Source: Galerina marginata (lineage: Eukaryota > Basidiomycota > Agaricomycetes > Agaricales > Galerinaceae). Taken from it: a stretch of 64,000 nt of DNA. Within the stretch, counting starts at the first letter, position 1. Each line of letters begins with the position of its first letter. The position numbers and the translations under genes are program-made. Positions 33,898-46,098 of the stretch are shown in pieces. The stretch is from positions 992,001-1,056,000 of the forward strand of contig JAECYW010000002.1 of NCBI GenBank assembly GCA_023014335.1, read 5' to 3'. The notes below the pieces were generated by a model that searched no databases, was not told where the DNA came from, and saw nothing but the letters and a program-made list of their open reading frames with translations.

Positions 33898-35427
33898 TTT
33901 TGACGAGAGGATGAGGGTCGTTCGGAAGTCTAATTGACCACCGAGATGAGGTGTTGTGGACGTGGAAGGTTTGTTTGGCAACAGCCACTGCATATTTGGC
34001 ATTTGGCTCTCAATCAATAAACTACCAAGTTTTTTAAAGTAAATCGTGTTCACAAACCAAATGGTAAGCATGATATATTTATTTATTACGATGAGGAGAG
34101 ACGAGGGCTTGACCGAACTACGACTACAATTATGGAACTACAGGAAAAGAAAGTGAGTCAGAAAGAGAACGTTTCTTTCATTCATGACTACATCATAACT
34201 GTATCCCGCATCGTAAGCTTCAGTGACACTGGAACATTAACATACAGATCGGCAGCTCACTCCTACTTCCACACCTAAAAGGTCCCACCACGACAAAACC
34301 CAACCCAACCAACACCCTTCCGTCTCGGCGCTCTCTTCTATCCCACTCGCCCTCGACGGGGCCCTCGAGCAAGCGAGGACCCAGGCAGAGGTGGGGGATC
34401 GAAGGACAACAAAGTGAGTTGAGGGACCGGAGACGAGACATATGCAGACAAATGGTGGAGGAGTGATGTAAAAAACCAGGATAGGAAAAGGGCCAGGGGA
34501 TGGGAAGTGTAAATGGAAAGAATAGTCGATTTCTGTATACGAGAAAGAAAGTATGAGCCATCGGATGGTGTTAAGTCTGAAATTGCGGTATATAAGAAAA
34601 TGGCAATGATGGAGTGGGTAAAGAGAAATGGTTTGGATAGGACTTAGGAAAGAACATCCAAATATTAATGGTTGGAAACTGGAAGGAAGGTGAAAGAAGG
34701 GAACGGGCGCAAAAGGTGAATCATACAAGGCGTGGGTTCAGGAAAAAACAGGAAGGAGCAGCTAACTAAGCATCTGATGCTGTCTCTCCTTTCATAGAAA
34801 GAAGGTGGCAAGCAGACAAGATAGGAAGACTCCGGTCTGGAAAGGAAAAAAGCGTCCGTTTTAAAATAAAGTGTTGATCAGAGGCAACGAGCCATGTATA
34901 ATTCAAGTCGTAACACGTGTTTGAGTCTTGCCGTTCTTTGCTGTGCGTGAATCGCGGTGTGGTGTGTAGGGGTGTGTATGTGTGTGTGTTAAGTGCAAAG
35001 GTGGACAACGGAAGGAAGGAGGGAACGCCGTCAAGCCTACATCTCGTTGCTTCCTGTCGAAACGCTGAGAGAGTAAAAGGTCCAGATGTGCGGAGGGGCG
35101 AGCCGGAATACACAAGTAGCCGATATCGATTTCTTGGTTTTGATGCCCGTCATCCACTTGAAAGATGAACCTGTAGTAATCGAACCGGACGTGCCCCAAC
35201 CCCTGAATCTTAACCCAATAGTGCCTAGTACCAATACCACCACCACCCCGCCAAAGCATTATCGGCCTCCATTGCCGACCGAGAGACCCAAAACATCCCG
35301 AAACCGAGCGAACAAATCATTCTACCCTCCGCCCCCCACTCGCCCGGTTACTCTCGGGACGCGCAGACCGAACAGACCAAAAAACAGGAACCGAAAAGGA
35401 TATTTCAACCGTCAACGAGGGGTCCGT
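33898..35427. other. Long intergenic region, SEC21 promoter and casein kinase 3' UTR
   Basis: About 1.5 kb. Pyrimidine-rich on the minus strand, with a GT-rich run near 34970-34990. Frames of 100-190 codons on both strands are of low complexity and overlap (34237-34728 minus, 35086-35667 plus). None shows a domain, so I treat them as chance. Confidence 0.4.
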
Positions 35428-35745
35428 TTACCACAGTTCCGCATCACGTCCTCGAGCACCGCGCTGCTGACCAGCTGGACCAGGACCTGCCTGCTGAGCC
35501 TGACGAGTGTGAGAGCGAAGCCTGGAGATGAGAGCGGGAATGAGCAAAGGAGGATCAAGACGCACAATATCGGCCGAGAAACTTACATCCGGTCGCTCGC
35601 GCGGTGTTCATCTTCCTCTTGGACGACCTTTCGCCTGGGGGCACCGGACTTGGAGCCAGAGCCCTGAGTGCCCTCTTCTTGGGCACCCCGCTGCACGCTC
35701 CAGTCGAAGACATAGTCATATTGATAGCCCTCACGAACGAAAAGA

Positions 35746-35777
<32 letters not shown>

Positions 35778-36707
35778 GGGCTTGTCGTCGAAGCGGAGAG
35801 CGCGCGTGTAGTTCAAGAATATCCCAAACTCATTGGGGAATCCTCGGCAAAGAAGATCCGTAGGAGTTGTCATCTTCTTCTCCATGATACGGTCGTACTT
35901 CTGCTTCTTGGTCGCAGCCTTAAGACCTTGCCATGGCAGAGCACCACGCAAGAAGTACATAAGGACGTAAGCGAGAGATTCAAGGTCGTCACGACGAGCT
36001 TGTTCGACACCCAAGTGGGTGTTGATGGATGTGTAACGGGCGGTACCGGTCAAATTCTTGTTCTCGCGGTAAGGGATGTGAAGATGGGTCTTGGGGTCAC
36101 GGAACTTCTTTGCGAGACCAAAGTCGATAACGTTAACCTGGTTACCACGCTTTCCGATGCCCATGAGGAAGTTATCGGGCTTGATATCGCGGTGGATAAA
36201 GTTACGAGAGTGGATGTATTCGATGCGAGAGATCTAAGATCCTTATATATCAGAAGAAAACAAGAGATGAAGTTCAGGGCCGCTTACCAATTGGTCGGCA
36301 AGGAGGAGGACAGTCTTGAGGCTGAACTTGCGATTGCAAAAGTTGAATAGATCCTCGAGAGAAGGCCCGAGGAGGTCAAGGACCATTGCATTGTAGTCGC
36401 ATTCGGTACCGAACCACCTTACGAATGGAACACCGACACCGCCGGCGAGGGTCTTGTACACCTTTGACTCGTACTCGAGCTGGGGATGTTTGGCCTTGAC
36501 GGATTCGAGCTTGATGGCGACTTCTTCACCTGAGATGATGTTGATCCCAAGATAAATGTCACCTGAGATAGAGGACAACGATGAGAACCAAATAATAGAC
36601 GACGGAAGCTAAAGACACGCACCGAAAGAACCTGAACCAATCTTTTTCCCAAGCCTGTACTTGCCGCCCACGCGAAGATCGAGTCTGTGAGATGAGGTAT
36701 CGGCCAT
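35428..36707 (-). CDS. Casein kinase I (HRR25/Hhp1-like)
   Basis: This Ser/Thr kinase belongs to the CK1 delta/epsilon-like group, with roles in DNA repair, traffic and cell cycle in yeasts. Start at 36707: [20 protein letters not shown], then the glycine loop [14 protein letters not shown] across an intron, the lysine in [40 protein letters not shown], catalytic [12 protein letters not shown] (near 36190) and [20 protein letters not shown]. The CK1-specific [20 protein letters not shown] and [20 protein letters not shown] are intact. The kinase domain ends near [13 protein letters not shown]. The tail is short and basic, then Gln/Gly/Pro-rich ([19 protein letters not shown]), ending at TAA 35430-35428 after a last small exon. 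No palmitoylation Cys pair is visible at the C-terminus. Confidence 0.97.
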
Positions 36708-38008
36708 CGATAAAGAGAAACTGCGAGTTTCTGGTCAGCGAAGTGAAGAAAGAGAAGGAAGGAAGGAAGAGGGAGAGAAATGGGGGGCTAAATAGTGGCA
36801 GACATGCGTGTCAAAGGCGGCCACTTCACGTCATCATGCGGGCGGCTGACAAGGGCAAGAATGATCTTGAACAGGGCAAACAAGAGTGCAATCTGCCGAC
36901 ATCAAGAGCAGGCGCAAGGCGAGACTTGGTCAGGCCACGTTGTGTGCGGCATGCACAAGGTGGGGCTGCGCGGTGACCGGGAAGAACACAGGCATGACGC
37001 CGACGACGACGGGCTGGACGACGAACGAAAAGTTGGGGGAATACACACCTGTTTTTGAGAGAGAAAGAGCGGGGGAGAGGATGGGCGTTAGAAGATGAGA
37101 GGAAAGGGCAGACAACGAGAACCAAACAAGCTGTGTTGCGGAGTTTGAACTGTTGTATGTGGCCTTTTATTTTCCCCAAGCCATCTATTTCTCGCTGTCC
37201 TCTCACCGTTGTACTCCACCCAGCAGCCCCTGTGTCCGATGGTCTCGCAGCAGTCTCGCTACGTCGGCCTGTCCTCTGTTACCGGCTCAGACTTGCTACT
37301 TGTACCGAATAGTATGTTTTATGTACTATGTATCTCAGTAAATTCAAAATACAATCGATGGCTTTCGAGTTTCAAACGCATAACCTCCATCTCACCTGTC
37401 TTCCGGATCACAGAACTTGTCATCCGGAGGGTCCAGATGCAAGACCTTGGCTTCCGATGTTCGTCCTGTACTCCAAAGGCGTCCGATCTGACTGTCAGCC
37501 AGTCAGCCGCCATACATGCCCATCGATGGTCTAGTGCACTGCCATCATCGGCCAGCAGGTAGACCTAATTCCGATTTGACGGGCTTTTCCATGCAACGTG
37601 GGTTGGTCCTATATTTACGGGATATATGGTATGTTTTTTTGATTGGAGATGGCATGCCAGCTGAGTCGCATGAGCGATGGCCGCTGTGTGGCGGCCCGCC
37701 CCAAAACATGTAACACAATATGCTTTCTATGAATGAGATCTTTGACGGGCTGTGATGGTTGAACCAACATCCCGAAGGCGAAAGGAACAAAGCGAATTCT
37801 ATGCGATCAGAAGATTGCTGGAGAGTTGCTAGTCCCAAAGGGTATTCCACGGCAAGTATGATCAAACAAATCTTGTTCCCAAACCACCACGGTCTCTCTC
37901 CCTGCCACTCTTTGCCAGCCGGCGTCCCTGTCTCTCCCAGTTACCCCTCACAAGCACAGAGCGTATTCATTCCCTTTAATTGAGTTTGTCCGTTCAAACC
38001 AACTAGTC
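36708..38008. other. Divergent promoter region between casein kinase I and chitin synthase
   Basis: About 1.3 kb serving two genes that point away from each other. It includes a purine-rich stretch (36740-36780) just upstream of the kinase and a C/T-rich leader (37880-37960) before the chitin synthase ATG. No conserved operator was recognised, and short frames are not supported. Confidence 0.45.
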
Positions 38009-41000
38009 ATGGCATATCGCCAGAATCACGATCCTTATTACGCCAGCTCGCCCTATCAACAGCAACAACAGCAACCCGCGTACCAACAACCTGCTGCGCA
38101 GGATCCTTACGCATCGTACGCGCCCCAACCGGCCTGGTGCTGACTATGGTACACCCCAGCACGGCTACCGCAATGACCAAGAGCAATGGGACGCAAAGTC
38201 CGCCAAGTCATACCAGAGCAGTTACAACGGCTCACAGGCTCACTTGAACCCGTATGAGATGTCCCAAGTCAGCGTCAACGCTCCCCCGGTGCCCAGCATG
38301 CCTTACCAGCCGCAACAATACCCCCCGCCCCAACAAAGGCCTGGCATGCAACGTGATCAGAGCAGCGCAGGCTGGTCCGTCGCTAGAGACCAACTCATGA
38401 AGCGCCGTTCCATCAAGAAGGTGCAGCTCTTCCAAGGAAACTTGGTCCTCGACGTTCCCGTACCATCCCACATCGTCCCCGGCGAAAAGAGCAGTATTGA
38501 GGAATTTTCCAAGATGCGCTATACCGCCGCCACTTGCGACCCCGACGACTTCATGTCTTCCCGCTATTCCCTTCGGCAATATCTCTGGGGTAGAGAAACC
38601 GAACTCTTCATTGTAATGACTATGTATAACGAGGACGAAGTGCTTTTCGTCAAAACGATGAACGCGTGAGTGCGGCGAACCGAGATGACTTGCCACTTTT
38701 GTTCATCAAGCTGATTCACGATCGCGTTACCATGATAGCGTTATCAAGAACATTGCCCACCTTTGCAGTCGAAACCGCTCCAAGATGTGGGGCCCGGAAG
38801 GCTGGAAAAAGGTCGTCGTTTGCATTGTCTCTGATGGACGGAACAAGGTCAACTAAACGCACCCTCAGGTCCTCAACCTTGTACGCTTTTCTTGCTTGTT
38901 TGCATATGATCCTATGCTTATTCGAATTCTCAGATGGGATGCTATCAAGAAGGTATCGCAAAGGACTCGGTCGGAGGCAAGGACGTCACAGCCCACATCT
39001 TCGAGTACATCTATCATCAATCGACCTTCTCTATTTCGTCCCTTTAATCCTGATTTTGCAGATATACGTCCACTGTCATTGTTACAGAGAACGGCGAGGT
39101 TTCTAAGGGCGCTTGTCCTGTTCAAATCCTGTTCTGCCTCAAGGAGCAAAACAAGAAAAAGTTGAACAGTCATCGATGGTTCTTCAACGCCTTTGGTCCT
39201 CTCATCAAACCCAATGGTTTGTCCGCAGTACCAGCACCGTTCTAAGCATGGTGCTAACTTCCGTATAGTCTGTATTCTCCTCGACGTTGGTACTAAACCT
39301 ACCGGAACCTCCATTTACGAACTCTGGAAATGCACGTTTCTGTCCCTTGCTCGCCTCGCGAATAATCGTAATGACCAATTATCCAGGCTTTGACAAGCAG
39401 AAGAACGTCGGCGGCGCTTGCGGAGAGTGAGCGACCTTCGTCTAATTACCCATCGGGCGACATTTTTCTGATGTCTTATTTCAGAATCTGCGTAGACGGT
39501 GGACGCGCCTGCGGCCTTATCCTCGGTTCTCCCCTCGTCGCATCACAGAACTTTGAGGCACGTTATTTCGTATTTGGGGTTTGTGCGCTTCATCGGCTGA
39601 CGTTCGTTATCTCCGCAGTACAAAATGTCCAATATTCTTGACAAGCCCTTGGAGGTAAGCCGTACCGTTGATAAATTGATAATTGTCTGATCCTTTGTCC
39701 TAATTCATTAGAGTGTCTTCGGCTACATCAGTGTGCTGCCTGGAGCCTTCAGTGCTTACCGCTATAAAGCTCTTCTCAACTGGACAGGATGGCAAAGGAC
39801 CCCTTGCTTCGTATTTCAAGGGCGAGACTATGCATGCAGGAGGAAGTGGTGCTGGACTTTTCGGTTGGTGCTCGAATCCTGTGTAACTCAATCTGTTTGC
39901 TCAGCTTACGGCACAAACAGAGAGAAATATGTATCTTGCTGAAGATCGTATACTTTGCTTCGAAATTGTGACGAAGAAGCGCGAAGGCTGGGTGTAAGTT
40001 TCATTGTCCTTTGCTTCTTCAAGAGTGGTTGTGAACATTAAGTCCCAGCTTGAAATACGTCAAGAGCGCTAAAGCGTCGACTGATGTACCTGCATCTGTA
40101 CGTTATCCGAATTCTACGTGGCCTCATTCTAGTCAGGCTCACATCAACTGCTTTGACTTCAGGTTCCCGAGTTCATTTCACAACGCCGACGATGGCTGAA
40201 CGGTTCGCTTTTTGCTTCTATCCACGCGACGGTATTTTTCTGGAGGATTTGGACGTCAGGCCAAAATTTCTTCCGCAAAATCTTCCTCCAAGTATGCGTT
40301 TACCTTGTCCTCCATTTTTGCGGATGGTATGCTGAAGTTTCTCGCAGATCGAGTTTATCTACAATGCCGTCCAACTTCTATTCACATGGACGTCCCTGGC
40401 AAATTTCTACCTCGCTTTCTTCTTCGTGAGTTTACATTAATGGGGCGTTCGTGCGTTGGATAACGCTGTATCTCGTCCTGCAGCTTGTTTCATCGGCAAC
40501 AAAAGATTCAACCACGGACGCTTTCAATTTTCTAAGCAGAGGTGCAGGCAAGGCTGTCTTTGAGATCTTCTTAAATCTCTATATCGGCCTTCTGTTCCTT
40601 GTTCTTGTCTGTTCTTTGGGAAATCGTCCTCAAGTGAGTGTCGAACTTAATCTCTGGTTTGATGAACATGATCTGATATGTTGAAGGGGTCGAAATGGGC
40701 ATACACCATTGCAATGTTCCTTTTCGGGTTATGCAATATCATTACGACATGGTGTGCTGGATACACAGTTTACCTCGCTGTTCCCCACGATATTGCTGGC
40801 TGGAAAAATTTCCCAGAGTATGTAGCCTATCTCCTGGGCCTGATATCCTGTTTCTCACCGTCTCTCTTTTGTACAGGCTTTTCAAGACCAACAAAACGCT
40901 GCAAGAAATCGTTGTCGCCCTGCTCGCCACCTATGGATTGTACTTCATCAGCTCCTTCATGCACTTCGAGCCCTGGCACATGTTCACAAGCTTCATTCAA

Positions 41001-41645
41001 TACATGTACCTCCTTCCCTCGTATGTTAACATTCTCATGATGTACGCCATGTGTAATCTACATGACGTCACCTGGGGTACGAAGGGAGACAACGGCGCTG
41101 CGAAGGACCTTGGTGGTGCCAAAAAGGTCAAGGGCGAAGATGGTAAAGAGCTGATGGAGGTCGAAATTCCGACTGCCCGAGAGGACGTTGACCAACTTTG
41201 GGCTGCATCAAAGGCATCGCTCAGGAATAAAGCTCCTGAGGAGAAGGAACATCGTGATGCCGCCACGAAGCAGGCTGACCACGACAGGAATAGCAGGACG
41301 AACGTCGTGCTTGCATGGGTTGGCTCCAACATGTTCGTGCTTCATAAACGTGTTATCTATCTATTTATTTGCCCTGGTATGCTGATGAGGTCTTTCTACT
41401 TTGAAATAGGGTTATGATCATCGTTTTCACGTCAACCTCGTTCACAGAGTGGGTGGCGACGCACGTCACTAAAGATGGCGATGCCGCGTTCAACCCATAT
41501 CTGACCTTCCTTTTCTATGCCTTGTGAGTGTCTGTCCTGTATACTGGCTCATGGAGACTGAAACGACAATGCCAGTGCTGGTCTATCGGCGATTCGTTTC
41601 ACAGGCTCTTTACTGTACCTCCTCTTCCGATTAGTAGGCCTCTAG
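38009..41645 (+). CDS. Chitin synthase (GT2, membrane-bound)
   Basis: It polymerises UDP-N-acetylglucosamine into wall chitin at the plasma membrane. A Gln/Pro/Tyr-rich N-terminus ([17 protein letters not shown]) leads into [20 protein letters not shown] and [20 protein letters not shown]. Catalytic blocks are [67 protein letters not shown] and [16 protein letters not shown] (40181-40230). C-terminal membrane spans include [40 protein letters not shown] and [20 protein letters not shown]. At least 12 introns, two of them with apparent GC-AG borders. About 900 residues, non-myosin type. The frame breaks at three places (near 38131, 38854-38866 and 39781), each by single bases within otherwise conserved sequence. 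Stop TAG 41643-41645. Confidence 0.95.
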
Positions 41646-42031
41646 TCTTCCCTCCCCTTCGTCTTTCTTATGTCTCCTGCCTGTTGCGGACAAGTGTCAC
41701 GGATGTCCGTTTGATATAACCTACTGTATTATCTTTATACCCTTCATCAGCCCCCCTGGCATGTTGATTTTGCCAGACGTGCACAATTCTAAAGATTTAA
41801 ATGTGTTTCATATATATGTTTCATGGTCTCTCTTTTCTTTCTCCGAATCCCATTGGGAGGAACTATGAACGAAGTACAATTGAAAGATCCAAAGGGGCTG
41901 AGCTCAGGCACCTGCGACAGCAACGAGAAGCATTAGGAGTAAAACTACAATGTATGAAATCGATGAAGATATATGAAGGGGGTATTATGAATCATGCAAG
42001 AGTTCAGAATGGGTCGGCAGACGAGTGGTTA
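41646..42031. other. Convergent 3' region
   Basis: The chitin synthase and the disordered-protein gene end toward each other here, about 390 bp apart. No other feature seen. Confidence 0.4.
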
Positions 42032-45000
42032 CTAGTGATCAAGTCCGTTGTATGGATAGCTCAATGTCCCTGCTTTTGGCGACACAAACTCGAACTGTGA
42101 TGCATCGAAACTGGGCCGTGAATCTCGTGAATCACGAGATGAAGTCCTCGATCTCGGAGGAGAAGATGAATGTGCACCGAGCGAAGATTGGCTCTGTATA
42201 GAAGCTTTCCTTTGCGGGGGTGAGTAAGAAGAGTCAGTCGACGAGGTTGTCAATCTTGACCGCTGTGACTGCCGATGTTCCAGCCCATTCTTCATATTGG
42301 AGTTTATGTATTGACTGGGAATTTGGGGGCTAGGCGGAAGATCGGGCGAGGTCACTGAAGCTCGGGTTGAGCCAAAATTGATTACGCTCGGCCTGCGTCC
42401 GCGCGAAGAACTACCGTTGACCGCAGGCCTTTCAAAGCTGGAACGGGGTTGAGGCTCTGAGTCTGGAATACTGTGGTCCACACTTGCCGCAGACTTCCAC
42501 TTCAATATTGATTTCCGAGCAACAGGCTTATCTTGCTCAGGAATAATAGGCAAAGGTGGAGGCGAAGGTGGACGAGGCGACTGTTTTACTGGGGGAGAAC
42601 GACGAATGGGATAAGGAGATTCTTGATCGAAATGAAGACGATCGAGGTTTGACGCTGCCCGACTAGCTTGCATATGTGGTGTGATTATAGGGGCAAGATT
42701 AGGATTGCGTCCTGGATAAGACGGAACAGACAATTGGTGGACGTGCTGCGGTTGACCGGGAGGACCAAGCTGGTCCAGTGATGGCCGAGGCGGTGGTAAC
42801 ATGTTTTGTTGCTCCAATGAAGGTCGATGACCACCATGCATGGAGTCCGTTCGCGGGGGTATGGTCTGCGGCGACAATCTCCCGAAGTTCGCTGGAGGTG
42901 GTGGCATCCTTTGCTGATCCATGGAAGGTCGACCTTGATACATCTGGTCTTGAGAGGGGCGTGGCACAGGTGGAGCCATCTGCTGGGGTGACACTCGTCC
43001 AAAGTTGGCAGGAGGCATATTTGGGACATCTGGAAGGTCCAGCTGCTCCTGCGATGGCCGTTCTGGCCGTTGAGGGACCATCGGGGATGTGCGACCTGAC
43101 GAAGTTGGTGCAGGCACCGCAGATTGTGAAGAGCTCGTGGATTTATTATTACTCTTACGCCAGAGCTTCTTGATGCTCTTGACGGACATCAGGGTTCCTC
43201 TGTTCTGCGTTTTGGTGCTAGGCGGCTCCTCTCCATTAATTGAATCGGTGGAAAAACGACTGGTAGTACCAGAACGTGCTCGGCTCTTCACTGGCGGTTC
43301 TATCTCTGTCTCTACTTTCGCAGCTTGCACGCCCTTTCCGATAGTCACTGTATCCCAATCAGCTCCTGACATGTGGAAACTTTGAGGTTGTTCTGTGGAT
43401 GGATGCCGGCCGAAAGGATCTGGAGACAAGGGAATTATCGGAGAATCGATGGATGAACCTTGCACCTGTAGACGAGTGGAAAGAAGGGAAGGTTGTAAGG
43501 TTTCTTCGTCCTCTTCCATTTTCTTGCGCCGTTCGCTCTCCGATGAGCCAGTTGCAGGGGTCTGAATGGGCTGGTATGACCTTGGAGCGGATGTTGTGAC
43601 ACCATTGACCGCTAAACGAGGAGGCGAAGGTGGAGCATTTGGATTGCTCGTCGAAGCGCTTCCCTCCTTGTCCTTGATCATAGAAAATGGTACAGCCGGC
43701 CAGGTCTGTCCAGCAAACTGCCTATTGCAGAAAGAAATGAACTCAAATCAAAGTCAAAGCAAAATGAAGAAATAGTCCTCACATAGGGTTCTCGGGTGGA
43801 TCAGGATGCCGAGGAAGGCGAGGTGATGGAGGTGGGAGGATGTCGGAATTTCGTAAACCTCCCGGGGAGAGGTTTAACTTGCCCGGCGAACTTGGGGAAA
43901 GAGTTGCTGAATGGAAACTGAGATTTTGTTCTTCTTCTAGATCAGTCTTCAATATACGAGGAGAAAGTTGAGCCATGGTCTAAATTGAAACTATGAGACA
44001 ACAAAAGCCAAATAAAATAAAATAAAGGGACGCACTCGCTCGATTTCGTCAAGCTGAGCTCTCATAATAAGCTGGCTCCTCCGTCGGTCATTAGGGTCAT
44101 CGTCGTCAAACTAAGACTGTTTTGTTAGACGAGAACCAATCTACTTCAGGAGTGGTACGCACATCTTCAGTCGGGTCTAACCCGAGATCAAGATCATCAA
44201 ATACAGCTCCGCCCCGCTTCTCCGACTTATCAGATTCAGTAGGGCTGCGGATACGAGTATACTCCTCGAACTCGCGGTCGCCATCACCGTCAAACCCGTT
44301 ATGATCAGAAGATTCGCCAAGGTATGCCAAACGCGGGCTGTCTGTAGCTGGTAGAGGACTACGTTGAGAAAGTAAGACTGTGGTCCCAGACTTGTCCTTC
44401 GGTTTAAGTACCAGTGGTGGAGGAACTTTCCGACCGGACATACTCGTTGGCGACGATGACCTCTTATTCTTTGCAGGAGAAGGGACGGTCATTGCAAGGT
44501 GAGGTTTTCCCATTAAATCTAGCATTTCAAGCACTTCCTCTTCTTCTTTTGTAGATTTACCGTCCTCCTCCAGGTGTGTTGGATTTGGAAGACCGGATAA
44601 CTCCTTCCGCTGTCAGAGCGAGGTCAACAACGTTAGGGTTCGAATGTCTGCGTGGTCCTATATTCTCCGCGTGCAAATCTGCCCATGTATCAGCATCCGT
44701 CCCAAACACGTCATCCAGAGGGTCCTTGCCTCCAGATAACGAAGAAACCTTGGCAGTCATATCTTCAATAAATTCTTCCGTCTCGGAATCGCTCTCGGAG
44801 TCGACCTCTTCAGGAGATTCAGACAGTCGTGCGTAACCGTTCTCTTCCACCTCAAGTTCGACAGGCGATGAGCCAAAAGGGTCCGACTTGTTCTTCTTGC
44901 CTGTCAAAAGCTCGATTGGAACATGTTGCCTAGGTTCGTCAGGACCGTCTGTCTCCTGAGATTTGCTTCCTTTTCTGCTGTCCGTGCGCTTGGCATAGTT

Positions 45001-46098
45001 AACTTTCCGACTCCTCATCCAAGGCTCATACCATGCGGCTTTCCGACGATCAATGTCGAATTCAACTTTGGCTAGAATTGGAATTAAAGACGGAGAATTC
45101 AAGCCGGGTAGATCGAGAAAGTCGGCTCGGAGACCTGACCCTTCAATAGATGTATCTGGAGTGTCTGGTTCGGATTGGGAAACAGAGGACGATGAAGGCG
45201 GCGCCGATTTATTATCCGATCGTATGTCAGAAATGGAAGACGGTGTAGAAGGCGAAGTAGTGATGGGGTATGTCGGTTGAGGAGCATGAGGCAAAGGAGA
45301 TTCGCCTGAGGAAGAAAAGAAGGGTCGTAAATTTCCAGCATTCTCTTGGGGAAGAAATGGAGTGGATCGTGCAGCAGGTCCAAAGCCAAGTAGGTTAGGC
45401 GTATGTGGGGTATGTGGGGTTGTACTTCGAGACGAAAGAGACGGCATTAACATGTCGTCTCGTTGTTCTGTTCGCAAAACCCGATTCCAAAGATGCTTCC
45501 AAATATCTTCGGATAATCTTGGCCCTGGTTCACCCATGTCCATATCTTGAGGCGATGGACTTTGAGGAGAGGAGGTAACTAAATATAAAACCAGTCCGAC
45601 AGCGCTAGGCAAAGCATATTCCTTCGCTATCGCCCCTAATTGTGCTTGAAGAGTTGAATGCACTGGAACTAAAGTGCCTCGCCTAAATTGCGTATGATAC
45701 CCTGGGGCGTTTGGTGGAGGAGGATTTGAGTCATCAGGATTATCGGTATCATGAGGCAAGTGCATCGGAGGAATGACATGCAGCAAAAATTTGGAAGTTG
45801 GAGGGGAATATGAACTGAAACCCATGGATGATCCGACTGTCGACGGTGTTGGCGAACGCCTGAGCTGGTCAACAGGGCTAGCGGACTCTGAAAATGAGCG
45901 CGATAGGTATGATGTTGGACTCCTGCTAGCCGGTATTGGCGTTGATACTCCAAGCGCGTTGGCTAACTTGGCGAGACGATGAGGAGGTAAAGGTGATTTT
46001 GGAGGACGCCATGTTGGTGATAAAGTAGCAGTTGTGGGTGACGACAAGTGAGATGTGCGCGGTGTTCCATTGCCGTGCTCATCCCAACCGTTGGACAT
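42032..46098 (-). CDS. Large intrinsically disordered protein of unknown function
   Basis: About 1,250 residues over five or six exons, starting MSNGWDEHGNGTPRTSH. Most of it is Ser/Pro-rich. One ordered segment near 45720-45560 (YHTQFRRGTLVPVHSTLQAQ followed by LGAIAKEYALPSAVGLVLYL) looks like the only folded core. A charged stretch follows (KAAWYEPWMRSRKVNYAKR). Acidic patches (SESDSETEEFIEDM, DDLDLGLDPTEDV) and a helical DPNDRRRSQLIMRAQLDEIER segment lie in the middle. The C-terminal half has repeated units of the type PPxNFGRxSPQ and RPSxxQxxxPP (42800-43020) and a LKWKS-type basic motif. This pattern fits a scaffold or polarity protein, but I do not recognise the family. Confidence 0.82.

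Noticed and set aside
34237..34728. 163-codon minus-strand frame between SEC21 and casein kinase I
   Set aside because: Phe/Pro/Ser-rich reading of a pyrimidine-rich strand with no domain, most likely untranslated leader.
35086..35667. 193-codon plus-strand frame
   Set aside because: Part of it overlaps the last exons of casein kinase I on the other strand, and the rest is Pro/Thr/Arg-rich low complexity with no splice partner.
39880..39905. tRNA B-box-like string (gtgctcgaatcctg)
   Set aside because: It lies inside a chitin synthase intron, and no acceptor stem or A box could be folded around it.
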